The notes beneath the pieces were generated by a model. The model had not been told where the DNA came from. It saw only the letters and a list, made by a program, of their open reading frames with translations, and made no database searches. Below are positions 24,365-34,500 of a DNA stretch of 64,000 bases, in pieces. Each line of letters opens with the position of its first letter. The first letter of the stretch is position 1. Source of the stretch: Fennellomyces sp. T-0311 (lineage: Eukaryota > Mucoromycota > Mucoromycetes > Mucorales > Lichtheimiaceae); contig JALLLT010000016.1 of assembly GCA_025266875.1 (NCBI GenBank), positions 1-64,000 of the forward strand, given 5' to 3'. The translations under genes were made by a program, and so were the position numbers.

Positions 24365-26193
24365 TGATTGCTTATATCTTCATGGAATCACAGCCATTTT
24401 ACATGAAACAAAAAAGATTTGATAGCCACGCAGTAAGATAATTTTATCATTTGGTTTTTAATACTATTTGTCCTGTTATGCATGTTTGGTGGCTAGTAAA
24501 ATAAAATTGATCAGTTTTTTTTTTTTTTCAAGAAATTGAGTACCAACCTTCTTGCATTAATTTTCAGTTTCAAGAGAGCTACCATCTTCTTCAATAACTG
24601 CCACAGAATGGACAGCGTTTCGCTGATGCTCATCATGATAATATTTGCATTGAATGACCGTCTTTCTCCACAAAGATAAGAGGTCAGTCGAATGCACTGC
24701 AGCAAACAGGCGGTACAGTCGATGTGCAAATTGAACCTCAGTAGTATTTGCTGGCTCTGGGTTGTATGCAATCTGCTGTCTGACAATGCCCCACAGGCCT
24801 TCAATCGGCTGCAGTTCACAATGATACGGAGGCGTTTTCATAACTGTATGACCATATTTGCTGGCAATCGCATGCACAGCATAGGCAACAGGGTGCTCAC
24901 TTCGTATTTCCTTGAGGCGTTCAAGAAGAACCCTCTTGGAAGGAAGTTTTCCAGGCTTTAGCGAAGGAGGCACTGTGTATTGGCTTTGTGAAAACCAGTC
25001 GCGGATATCCTGGACACGAGCGTTGCTGTTGGGAAGTGGGTCGACTTTGCGGAAATGATACTTCGCACCATCCATATGGATGATGCATCCAGAAGGGAAC
25101 CGTTCGCTAAGTTTTTCACAAAGTCTTTCAAAGAGCTTTTCGAACAAACTTGCATTGAAGTTACCGTGGTAATCATGGTAATCTCGAGCGATATTGGCAT
25201 CCTTTACACATTGTGGCAGATCGGCAAATGCTTGTGCAGTATTTTTTGTTGGGGGACGTCCACGCTTGCGCTTCATACCGACATTCTCTTCATCTTGAAC
25301 ATGGGCTTTGCCTTTGACTGGCCAGATGATTGTATTTTCTTCAACTAGCTCAGCCCTGAGACAATTGTTCTCCTTATAAACTGCAAAGGCACCAAACATT
25401 ACCAACATCGGCTTACGCCCAGTTTGGTTGACGTCAGTGTCTGGGACATAGTACGTCCGTCTGGCGTGATGGTCTAAATGACAGTACGACTCATCAAGAA
25501 ACACCTCCGGTTGGATAGGCAGCTCATTACGATTCAGATTGCTCAAGCGTCTTTCCAGATATGTCTTTCTGTAATTGACGATGGCTTCGCTGTCATGAAG
25601 AATATTTTGCCGTTTTCCCATCCCATAATGAAGTCCAGCAAGCTTCAAATCCTCTTTCATAACCGAGAGAGATGGCACATCAAATCCTTGGTTCTCGAGG
25701 TGCGTGCGGATACGTTTTGCTGTGGCTGGCTGACCGGTCTTGGTGCATTCCACAGTGAAATTTCGAATTTCACTGACATACTCATCCGAGAGTACCTTCC
25801 TTGGGCGACCTAGCTTCTTACTTTCATTTGGCAAATTCAGGTCATTAGAAAGGGTAATGATTCGTCCCGCCGTTGCGTCCCCAATGCCAAAGAGGTCCTG
25901 CAACACCTTGCGCGGGGAGTCGTCGATATTGAAGTTTCCGAGTCTTCTGTGCTCACTTATGTATCGATGAGCGATAATAAATGAAGTCCATTCGTTTTTT
26001 GTAATGCGCGCTTGAGTGCGTTTTAATTCAGGTGATGCCATTGTATGCGATGAAATGTAGGTCAAACGAAAGCGAGACGTGTCAGGAACACGAAAATCGC
26101 AGTCTTAACGTAAAAAAATGACATCACGAGGAAGTTCTATTAATGAGCACTTTTTGCACTCAAAATTTTGTATACATTTTTTCCGGCCGGTCT
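24335..26193 (-). mobile_element. Tc1/mariner-IS630-like DNA transposon with terminal inverted repeats
   Basis: The element is 1,859 bp. The left end reads CGTCCGGCCGAAAAAAATGT followed by ATACAAAGTTT. The right end, reverse-complemented, reads AGACCGGCCGGAAAAAATGT followed by ATACAAAATTTT. This gives terminal inverted repeats of about 30 bp with a shared CCGGCCG head and a GTATAC palindrome. A TTA trinucleotide flanks each end at equal spacing (24332-24334 and 26194-26196), compatible with insertion at a TA-type target. One intact transposase gene occupies most of the element on the minus strand. Intact TIRs and an open transposase suggest a recent or still active element. Confidence 0.85.
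24557..26041 (-). CDS. DDE transposase of the Tc1/mariner-IS630 superfamily
   Basis: A single uninterrupted frame of 494 residues starts at the ATG at 26041 (MASPELKRTQARITKNEWTS). An N-terminal helix-turn-helix region occupies roughly residues 10-130. The catalytic core has the three acidic positions in typical contexts: D183 in PEVFLDESYCHLDH, D324 in CIIHMDGAKYH and E414 in HCELQPIEGLWGIV. The gap between the second D and E is about 89 residues, far longer than the DD34-41 spacing of classical Tc1/mariner enzymes. Two AT-hook-like GRP motifs are seen: KKLGRPRK near residue 79 and KRKRGRPP near residue 260. There is no intron and no stop or frameshift. It is flanked by matched inverted repeats, so it is the element's own transposase. 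Confidence 0.9.
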   Translation of the reverse strand: MASPELKRTQARITKNEWTSFIIAHRYISEHRRLGNFNIDDSPRKVLQDLFGIGDATAGRIITLSNDLNLPNESKKLGRPRKVLSDEYVSEIRNFTVECTKTGQPATAKRIRTHLENQGFDVPSLSVMKEDLKLAGLHYGMGKRQNILHDSEAIVNYRKTYLERRLSNLNRNELPIQPEVFLDESYCHLDHHARRTYYVPDTDVNQTGRKPMLVMFGAFAVYKENNCLRAELVEENTIIWPVKGKAHVQDEENVGMKRKRGRPPTKNTAQAFADLPQCVKDANIARDYHDYHGNFNASLFEKLFERLCEKLSERFPSGCIIHMDGAKYHFRKVDPLPNSNARVQDIRDWFSQSQYTVPPSLKPGKLPSKRVLLERLKEIRSEHPVAYAVHAIASKYGHTVMKTPPYHCELQPIEGLWGIVRQQIAYNPEPANTTEVQFAHRLYRLFAAVHSTDLLSLWRKTVIQCKYYHDEHQRNAVHSVAVIEEDGSSLETEN

Positions 26194-26196
26194 TTA
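26161..26196 (-). repeat. Right terminal inverted repeat plus TTA flank
   Basis: On the plus strand this reads AAAATTTTGTATACATTTTT then TCCGGCCGGTCT, followed by TTA at 26194-26196. It mirrors the left end. Confidence 0.8.
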
Positions 26197-26574
26197 TCGT
26201 ATATAAGATAGCGATACTCCGGCAATGAAATCGCTACTTTCAACACCTGAATGAATTTCTTGTCCACATAAAAAAGATTACTGTCATACAGTATTTATAA
26301 AGAGAACTTGCGACACATTATTGATGCTACATGAGGTGGACCAAATGGTACAAAGAATAAAAGAAACTTAGAAAAGTATCTTTGAAGTTTCGAATATGCC
26401 TTGTTAAATGTCACGCTCTATCACTACAAATGATTTGGATGGTTAAAAGTGGTTACAGCGGCTAGGCACAAGCTTTCTAACCATTTGTACTACCATTTTT
26501 GGCAATTCAAGCGGTTAAAAAGCGGCCCAGGTAGTATATATGGGGCCGAGGGAGTTTAATTATTTTTTTTTGAG

Positions 26575-26595
26575 AAGCTCCCCGCAGGGGAGCTT
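26575..26595. repeat. Perfect 9-bp hairpin
   Basis: AAGCTCCCC, loop GCA, GGGGAGCTT: a perfect inverted repeat just after a T9 run. It lies between the Tc1-like element and the truncated transposon gene. Its role is unknown; it may be the core of a small foldback element. Confidence 0.7.
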
Positions 26596-26713
26596 TTCAA
26601 TCGCTCTTTCTTATCGCCTATGGCGTTCATATATGTATATTGATAAAAATATATAAGGTCGATAATGTTATTCTATAAAGTTGCATTCAGATGTGCTGTT
26701 ATACCACTATGTT

Positions 26714-28690
26714 TTACTGCATAGATCCCTGATTTGACTGCAGCCATAACTGATAATATGGGCACCTGGATCGTTTGTTTTTACCAGGACATTGGACACC
26801 TCCATTCGAGCGGTTTAGAGCCTCAGATGCCCAAGAACATATGCGACATGACTTTTGATGCCAGCCTGTTGTAGGCTGTGGATTAATTGTTAGCGATGAT
26901 ACGGTGCGACTACTGTTTGAAGTTGACGGTGGCAACTGGTAATGCATGAATTGATTATGTGCTGCTATTATTAAATTATACCACAATTAGCACTATTCGG
27001 TATACATCAGATCTAGCAAGGGTCTTACCATACAGTTGTTGGTCTAAAGAACTATACTGTATGATTGGTGGTGCGTACAGCTGCGGAAGTGGAACAGGAA
27101 GTAAAGGTGCCAAGCTGGGTTGATTGCTGGCACAAACTGCTGGTTGCTGTTGCTGCTCAATTGCTGAAGAGTGTTGTGGCCGCGGTGCTTTTGTTGGGCT
27201 TGGCGATTGTGCATGTGGCGCAGATCGCTTTCGTGCTGTCGAGGTTAATACGGATCGCAGATCTTTCAAAACTTTACTGTTATCGCTAACAGTTATTTGA
27301 ATATTGTCATATTCGCACCAAATGCTGTTATAGTACCCGCGCAAGTGTTCTGGTGTTTTGTAAAATATGGTTTGACCATTGACACTTTCAGACCACACTT
27401 TTGTGAACTCATCGAAGTCGATTGCTTTCGATTTGTGATTCGGGAACTTATCCTTTAGAATACGATCGAATACTGCACGCTCATATGAGGTATGGACCGG
27501 AACAACAGCATGTACTGTTTTCTGTCGTGAGGCGAGAAATGAATACTGGGCACCGGTCGTTTGCAATGTTGAGGTGTTGATAATAACCAATGCGGCAGCT
27601 TCTTCCGATGTTGGCTCTGAATGTAACTGTACTGATGTTTGCGGTGCTTCTCCGATACCATACAGTTGCATAAAATCGCTCGACAAAGGAGATATTCCAA
27701 ATGTTTCTCCAGACGAAACAAGTTGTATTGCATGTTGATGGACACCAGGCTCATCATACTCATATGGTAGGCCAAGTGAAGCTCGCAAGTCAACTATGTG
27801 CTGCGTTGTCCATGGCTCATAATGTCCATTATGAATACGACGGTAGAGGTTAGCCATTCCCACCTTTGTGTCACGTTAATTAGCATAAATCCAAGTACAC
27901 ATATGGTTTAGTAAAGTTCATCCTTACATCAATGTTGTGGTGCAAGCGATAGTCTGCTAGCACTGCGTCAGCGAGTTCGGGGCTAGCGCCAAACGATCCA
28001 AATTTTCGAATGATATTTTGGTGAATACCACCTTTGAGAGAATTAGTGCCACGACTGCAGCGATACATGGTCAGGCCATCTTTATCCTTTCCTTGGACGA
28101 AATAGAAAGGTATTCCAGGAGGATCAGAGACATGTCCGAGATGAATGGTTTTTAAAACATTCTTGGCCTGCCTCCAGTTTCCGTTGTCAAACAATGGCCG
28201 CCCGGTTTTGCCACACCTTAATGGTCCGTACTCTTCAAAAAGTGCTTTTACCGTATTATATAGCTCTTTGGGAGGAGGTACAACCCCTAAATCAATTGTA
28301 GGTTAGTAAAACACAAGTAGATGAACATCGCCTATTACGTACGCCGTACTCTACGAAATATCCAATCTGGGTTTTTTGCCAGTTTTCCTTCCCATGTCAG
28401 GCCTTGCTTTTCCAAGACACTTTTCACCTTCTCTTTGTCGTTTTCATCGATGACGAACAATGCGTCGCGAAAATCTTTGGAAAATGGCTTAGATAAGCCA
28501 TGCTTACGTGAAACTCGAATCATTTGCATTAAATGAAAAACGTCTTTCAGGATGCGAGAGTGAATTGGCGACGGTATTTCCTTGTTGGCTTGCTTTGGTA
28601 ACTCGCTGAACTGCTTCCTCCCGTATGACTGACTTTCACGATCGATATCTTTAGCAATTGATACTACTGTCCCATCGTCATCTACTAGGG
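26714..28690 (-). CDS. 5'-truncated transposon-type protein with RNase H-like remnant and Cys-rich tail
   Basis: Four exons can be joined (about 28690-28346, 28287-27924, 27863-27007, 26967-26714), all with GT-AG junctions. The N-terminal part (HSRILKDVFHLMQMIRVSRK, FVIDENDKEKVKSVLEKQGL) followed by VVPPPKELYNTVKALFEEYG and DPPGIPFYFVQGKDKDGLTM, then RCSRGTNSLKGGIHQNIIRK and FGSFGASPELADAVLADYRL, resembles proteins encoded by fungal and animal DNA transposons with an RNase H-like core. The usual upstream half is missing. Reading upstream, the frame runs directly into the GGGC-rich terminal repeat at 28686. The C-terminus adds Ser/Pro/Gln-rich linkers and a Cys-rich patch (CRICSWASEALNRSNGGVQC then PGKNKRSRCPYY) that could bind zinc. 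It is probably an old transposase fragment; domestication cannot be excluded. Confidence 0.5.
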
Positions 28691-29196
28691 CTCTAAACGG
28701 GCCATGCCCGACGGGCATCGGGCCAGTTCAGCCGGGCCATGTCTTTTGCCCGAACCCGAAATTACAAGAGCCCAAATTAAAGTGGCCCGCCTGATGAAAT
28801 CTACAATGTAAACGATCTTAATGCAGCAATGACTAATGTAGAAGTGAAATGGGGTTCTGCCTTGTGTTATCGTATATAAGGTTTGGGCAAAAGTCATCTT
28901 TATTGTATTAGATCATGTAATCGCTATCTTGCACACACTTTTTTGAAACAGCAGAACTTCTGCAAGCAACAAAGGAAAACCAAGAAGTACAAAAAGCCAA
29001 AGCGACACAGTGAGACAAACCAGCAATTCGACATCGCAAATGGCGTAGGAATGCATCCTGCTTTGCATTTTTTCAGCAACGTTTTTTCTCTCGATGCCCG
29101 TCAAATGGAATTCAGGTCGACCATATTGCTTCAGAACGAATTTTTAATCACCACATACAGTACTACTCGACCATATTTATTTTCCATACAACTAAG

Positions 29197-29605
29197 AGCC
29201 CGTTCGGATAACCAAAAAAATGCATTTTAAGGGGCGAAAATGCATTCTGGGGCAAAATACATTTTGGTTGTGTTCAGGGTGCCATTTCAAAAAGTCATTA
29301 CGGGAGCCAAAATGCATTTTGAGGAAAAGTAGGTCTGAGCTGCTTTTTTGAAAAAAGTCATTTTGCAACATTTCCCACATTTACACCACCCATAAAAAAT
29401 ATTCTAATATAATACTCGTCGGCTCAAAATAAAGCGATACAATGATAAGCAACGATCTATAGCTGTTATTTCAAATAAAATGCATTTAAAAAATGTCGTT
29501 CGAGAATTATCTCGAAGCAATGACTGGCAACTTTTTGAGAGTGTTCGGTTTGCCAAAAATGCATTTTGGGAAAATGCATTTCAGCATCAAAAAAGTAGTT
29601 TTGCC
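29197..29605. repeat. Cluster of AAAATGCATTTT palindromes in two related blocks
   Basis: The near-palindrome AAAATGCATTTT or one-base variants occur about seven times between 29217 and 29585. Two blocks share a longer head, GTTCGG then a few bases then CCAAAAA(AA)TGCATTTT, at about 29203 and 29542. The first block begins GAGCCCGTTCGGATAACC, resembling the end of a small non-autonomous transposon. This is nested inside the 28686-30503 element. Confidence 0.6.
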
Positions 29606-29690
29606 AAAATGCTCTGAATTTTACCATATGACTCAGCTTTGTTTTACCGGCACTCCATTCCATTTCGACATTGTGCATCCCAATCAAAAA

Positions 29691-29737
29691 AAGGGTGGCT
29701 GCGTACATACTGTAATGGTGCATACACAGCCACCCTT
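29691..29737. repeat. Small foldback with perfect 11-bp arms
   Basis: AAGGGTGGCTG at 29691-29701 and CAGCCACCCTT at 29727-29737 are perfect inverted copies separated by 25 bp that pair partly further in. It looks like a miniature foldback or MITE core. Confidence 0.7.
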
Positions 29738-30503
29738 ATTGTTTTTCAAATAGGTACACTTTTTCAAGCGCACTACTCAAGATGAGGAAGGATGCTTGTC
29801 ATAGCTCTTTTTTCTTTATCCAATGGTTTTCTGCAAAGCACCACCTTTAGTAAGCCAAAGGTTGTTTTTTTCGGTAATAAAGCATCTGTATGGTCGAGGC
29901 ACTTTTCAATCACTATTGTTATCCTTTTTTTTCGTGTAATAAAGCTATCATTATACTGATCCACTTTATCTTCACGTTTTACTTCTGCTTACACAATGCC
30001 AGCTGGAAATTATCTTTGCTTGAACACATAGCCCTTTCACACTAATACCGATCCTATCCAAGTTCTAAGACATTTGCGGATTAGCATGCTGCAGGCAGTT
30101 TGAATAGTGCTAATTGACATAGCAGCCTTTCATTGTCGCAACTTGGCCCATCAACACCAATCATTGTGTAACCGGATCATTGTAGAAACTGCTCAACCTT
30201 TTGACAAATCTTTCCATATTAAAGATGTATACTTAGTTGATTAATCTTTATTTGCAATACACGGTTTTGATAGAATCAAATTACATATATAACAAGGACC
30301 ATTTAGATGGACGTTTCATAAAGAAAATATATATGCTTCACATTCGGGCACTTGGTTGGGCCAGTGGCCCAATGGGCGGGCCACTATATAGGATTGTGCC
30401 TGTTCAGGCACCCACCTTCATACAGCTTTCCTGGCCCGATGCCCGAAAATGCCAGGCCAAAACGGGCAGTCCACGGGCCTGCTCGCCTGTATTTAGAGCC
30501 CTA

Positions 30504-31445
30504 ATTCAAATTAATCTGTCAATAAGTACATAAATCGAGTGAAGTACATGATGGCTTTATACTGATTAATGCGCTATACTGCACAGTTACGTAGTGAATA
30601 AAAAAAAAAGGCATAAAAAAGTCACGGCCAACCCACACATCTAGTATGAAGCAGGATATGGGAGTTGACTGTGGCCTTAGCAGAAAATTAAATAATATAT
30701 CAATGCATATGCACGTCAAATGAAATTCAGTTTTGGTAATGACAAGCACTACCTGAAAATGTAAGCTGTATAGTCACTGTATAGATTACAAGGGCTATGT
30801 ATAATCATTGTTCGAAAAAAACTGCAAGACATATCTGCTATAGACACCATCAAGCAATAGGATCGATAAAAGACTTGTGTGATATTCAACAATAAGAAGA
30901 GGCCGGTAAGTGACGAGACTCAAGTAATGACTGATTTATTTCGTATGTTGAATCATCACTTTAAATAATAAAAGCTTATTCTCGAGGGGTTGGATCATTG
31001 ACATGGTTGTAAGGCACATGAACCGCTGTGGTAACCAGGGTTATGTGGGTTTCACTAAGATAGGCAAGGTTATTACGATGAACGCATGTCAAGACAGGGA
31101 TGTGGCTGTTGATCGGAAAATTAAAGTAACCCGTTGTCAATAAGCAAACAAGGGTAAATGATGCATAAGCCATAATCATGTTGTGGATACAACAACTTGT
31201 CAAAGTTAAATATTATAATGTTAAAATACAATCAGTAGAAGCAAAGTGCAATGCGGCATTCGAAAAATACTGACCATATAAAGTAGCAATTACTGCCTAT
31301 ATATGGTAGCTATTTTGTCGAGTAAGGACAGCGATTGGAGCAGTAAGTTCCCCATAGATGTGATCCATGCCTAATTATAATATATTTATGTCACGTGATT
31401 GTAAATATGACGTGGTATATAATTAAATGAGGTTTCAGAATATAA
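30504..31445. other. AT-rich non-coding stretch, left copy of a diverged repeat
   Basis: No gene is recognised. The part from about 30905 to 31200 shares patches with 33290-33560 (GTAAGTGACGAG, then TTATTCTCG, then GAACCGCTGTGG, then GTGGATACAA, in the same order), suggesting an old duplicated sequence. Confidence 0.45.
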
Positions 31446-31518
31446 GGGGATGTAGCTCAAATGGTAGAGCGCTCGCTTCGCATGCGAGAGGCAGCCGGAT
31501 CGATGCCGGCCATTTCCA
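31446..31518 (+). tRNA. tRNA-Ala (anticodon CGC)
   Basis: A 73-nt cloverleaf can be drawn. The acceptor arms are GGGGATG and CATTTCC (with two G-U pairs) plus discriminator A. The D-arm region is TAGCTCAAATGGTAGAGC, and the anticodon stem CTCGC/GCGAG closes the loop TTCGCAT, giving anticodon CGC. The T stem GCCGG/CCGGC closes the loop ATCGATG. There is no intron and no encoded CCA. The T loop begins with A where TTC is normal, so the internal B box reads GGATCGATGCC and not GGTTCGA. The gene may be weakly expressed or a diverged copy. A T4 run lies about 30 nt downstream. Confidence 0.8.
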
Positions 31519-34500
31519 TTCGAATCAGAATCAGTAAGATTCAATTTTACATTTTGTCCGCCGTACATATTTTAAAGTTTAGTATACAGTTACACAACTC
31601 ATGTAATTTATAATACAATTATTATTTCTTTACTGCAGCACACAACAGTGTGCTTAACATAGTAAGCAGATACCTACTTATTTTTGTTATTGTAGCCATT
31701 ACAATGAAACCTCATTTTTTGCACACTCTTGCTTTTTACACAAGATTTTTGAAAAAAAAAAAAAAACCACCTGTGCAAAAAATGGAGTTCAACTGTAGTC
31801 TTTGATATATACTACAGCAGCATTGTTGTGGTACCCAAGGTACTAGCTAGTCGGCACTACCGGGTAAACGTATGACGGTATCTGAATAATACATTGACAG
31901 CCTTTCGGCATGACTAGATCTTCCAAGAAGTCTAGAAACATCGCTGTGTCAGCTATATGATATGGCATTTTCCCGACCACGGCTATTTGATTATGAGTTT
32001 TATCTCGAGCAATATAAATAGAGAGAACTGTTAACATAATAAAGACATATTCGATTCTCACAGAACTTACTGTTTTTTCTGGATCTATGTCACGTGTAAT
32101 GTTTCAATGAATATTCGCTTCTTTGGTTTGTCTGTCGATTTCATGATATAACTTCTGATTGATAAAGTGTCAAAAATGTGTATTTGAGGGTTTCCAAAAA
32201 AAAGAGGTTTTTTCATTTCTTATTGTTCTTTAAGGAGCGACTTATTTATACTGGTAAGAATTAACTAATGAATGGAAACACGGCTCGGACCAGATAGAAG
32301 GATTGACGTAGATATGATACGATGGTAAATAAAAGGGAAATTGGGCTAGAGAATAGTCTGTGAGAAGGTTTTCATGGGGCGGAAACACAAGAAGGAAATA
32401 CGATGCTAATGATGATTAGCGCGAGCAGTTAAGTGAACTAGTGATATTTAGCTTATATCAATCGGATCAAAGAAAAGGGAACGTATAGAAAGGTGCAGTC
32501 ATAGAGTTGCCGAGGCCGGACGAAATATACAACACAACGTGACATCTATTCTCTCACATCACAATTGTATATTTATAGAGTATTAAAAAGCAGCAATATA
32601 CACCTTAGTACAGTTTTTGAACATATATTATTTATCTACTTCTATTCTTCGCGGTCCTAAACCGTTGTGCTTATCTACCTTCATAGTGATCATCATTATC
32701 GCTTCGCTATTTCTCTGCAGTATCGAAGTTCCTCAAAAAGACAACGATTGTGCCATGTACTGCATTGCATGCGGCTCTATTTGAGGCTGCTGCTGCAAGT
32801 AAAAAGAAAAGAATCTTTTGCTTTTTGATCCAATAAACAACCGCTCTTGTATTTCGAATTATAAGTTATCTCTGAAGACTAAGCAATATATACGGCACTT
32901 CTGCTATTTTAGTTGTATCATTGCTCTGCAGCTAATAATAATAAAGAAAAGTTTTGAAGAGAAGTCGTAAAGTTCGAATTCCATATCTTTCAAAATCGTA
33001 GTACACACCTCGTTACTATTAATTATACCTCTTGGTACTTTTAATCTATTTTCTAGTGAGCAAAATAAGATTGTCGTATCCTGACATACCGGTCATCCAT
33101 TGTCTACAATATGGCAAGATTATATGAGGCTCGGTGATAGCGTAGGGTTTTGAGGTTACTACACAATGTATTCGTCTTCTCTGTCCCAACTCATCATCAC
33201 TATAAATAGAGAGTAACTTTCACAATAAAACAGGATGCATATTTTGGTCCCGTTATTCGAAACCTTTTCTCATTAAGTGGTATCACAAACAAGTAAGTGA
33301 CGAGGTTCAATGTAAGTCCATTGCTCCATACGCTGAATCTTCCTTTTACAAAATAAACGTTTATTCTCGGTGGACCATGCCGAACGACGCTTGTTCTATA
33401 TGGATTATAAATCCATCTTCGATGATCTATAGCCTCAAAAAAGGAACAGAAGTCGCGGAACCGCTGTGGATTAGAACACTAAAAGTTCACTTTCCAATCA
33501 TCAGCAAGGACGAAAGTTATCCGTAACCATGTGTGTATGCGTGGATACAAAACAGACAATGCACAGTGTTGCTTATCCTAAGAACTCCTACCCAACGATA
33601 GCTATCATTGACATTTATAGCCACTTGCAGTGTTTGGGGATAGTTAGAGATAGTTGAATAGTATAATTTACTTTATAGAAGGCTATGGCAATCTTTATAC
33701 GAATGTATGATTTACAGAGGTAAGTACTGATCCTGCCTATTCCTACAGCAAAAAAAAAAGACCGATAAAATGGTATTGTATTCGTTATATCTACGTACAT
33801 ATTGAGAAGCTGGCTAAATATTAGCACAAATAGCTAAAAAACTTAACTGAAACCCCCTTAAAACGATAATATTGCTATAGAAACTATTGCGGACGTATCG
33901 CGGACGGATACATCGCAACCTGCAATCCTTAATGTAATTTACCCGGTGGTGTCCCGTACTTGCCTCTTTTTTACAACAGGAAGCCCGACAGTACAGCAGA
34001 AACGTACAGCAATATTACATGGCCCTACCTATGCCACGTACAACTGGAAATCGTTCAGTCTCCCCCTTTTAATATGACTTTGCGTTGGCCCTTTGAAAGA
34101 CTATATGAAGAATGGCCAATGTCGCACAGTTTGTACCGCAATATGATGTCGTGGTTTTTAACGAGATTATTATGATAAGCTTACAAGCAAATAGGCTTTT
34201 TTGCACTCCTGGCCGATTGGAAATTGGTGCGTACGGTGCGGCTCCAAAACCTCGTTCAAAGCATCATGAGGGACTTCCAAGGCATGATGATGCGTCCACA
34301 AAGGGAATTGGTATATTAGCAGTTTTCGTCCGCGAATACCAACAAGACGGTATTCCGCTGCACGGTGAGCCAGGAAACTCTCTTAAGTGATGATGGCGTT
34401 GTACAGTGCAACAGAGATATTACAGTAACGATTTCGGTATGGTAATTGCATCACTTATATACGAGCATGTTCAGTATTCACGCGCGACACACTAATGAAT

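Larger units (their letters stand above)
28686..30503. mobile_element. GGGC-rich element with perfect 12-bp terminal inverted repeats (hAT-like ends)
   Basis: TAGGGCTCTAAA at 28686-28697 is matched by TTTAGAGCCCTA at 30492-30503. Both ends are followed inward by clusters of GGGC/GCCC words (for example CGGGCATCGGGCC near 28711 and its counterpart near 30439). No transposase is found in the 1.8 kb interior, so it would be non-autonomous or a composite of two element ends. The 8 bp outside the two ends do not match (TCATCTAC and ATTCAAAT), so a simple single insertion is not proven. Confidence 0.55.

Noticed and set aside
24335..30503. One large composite transposon covering both transposase-like genes
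   Set aside because: The Tc1-like element has its own matched ends at 24335 and 26193, and the other genes lie outside it.
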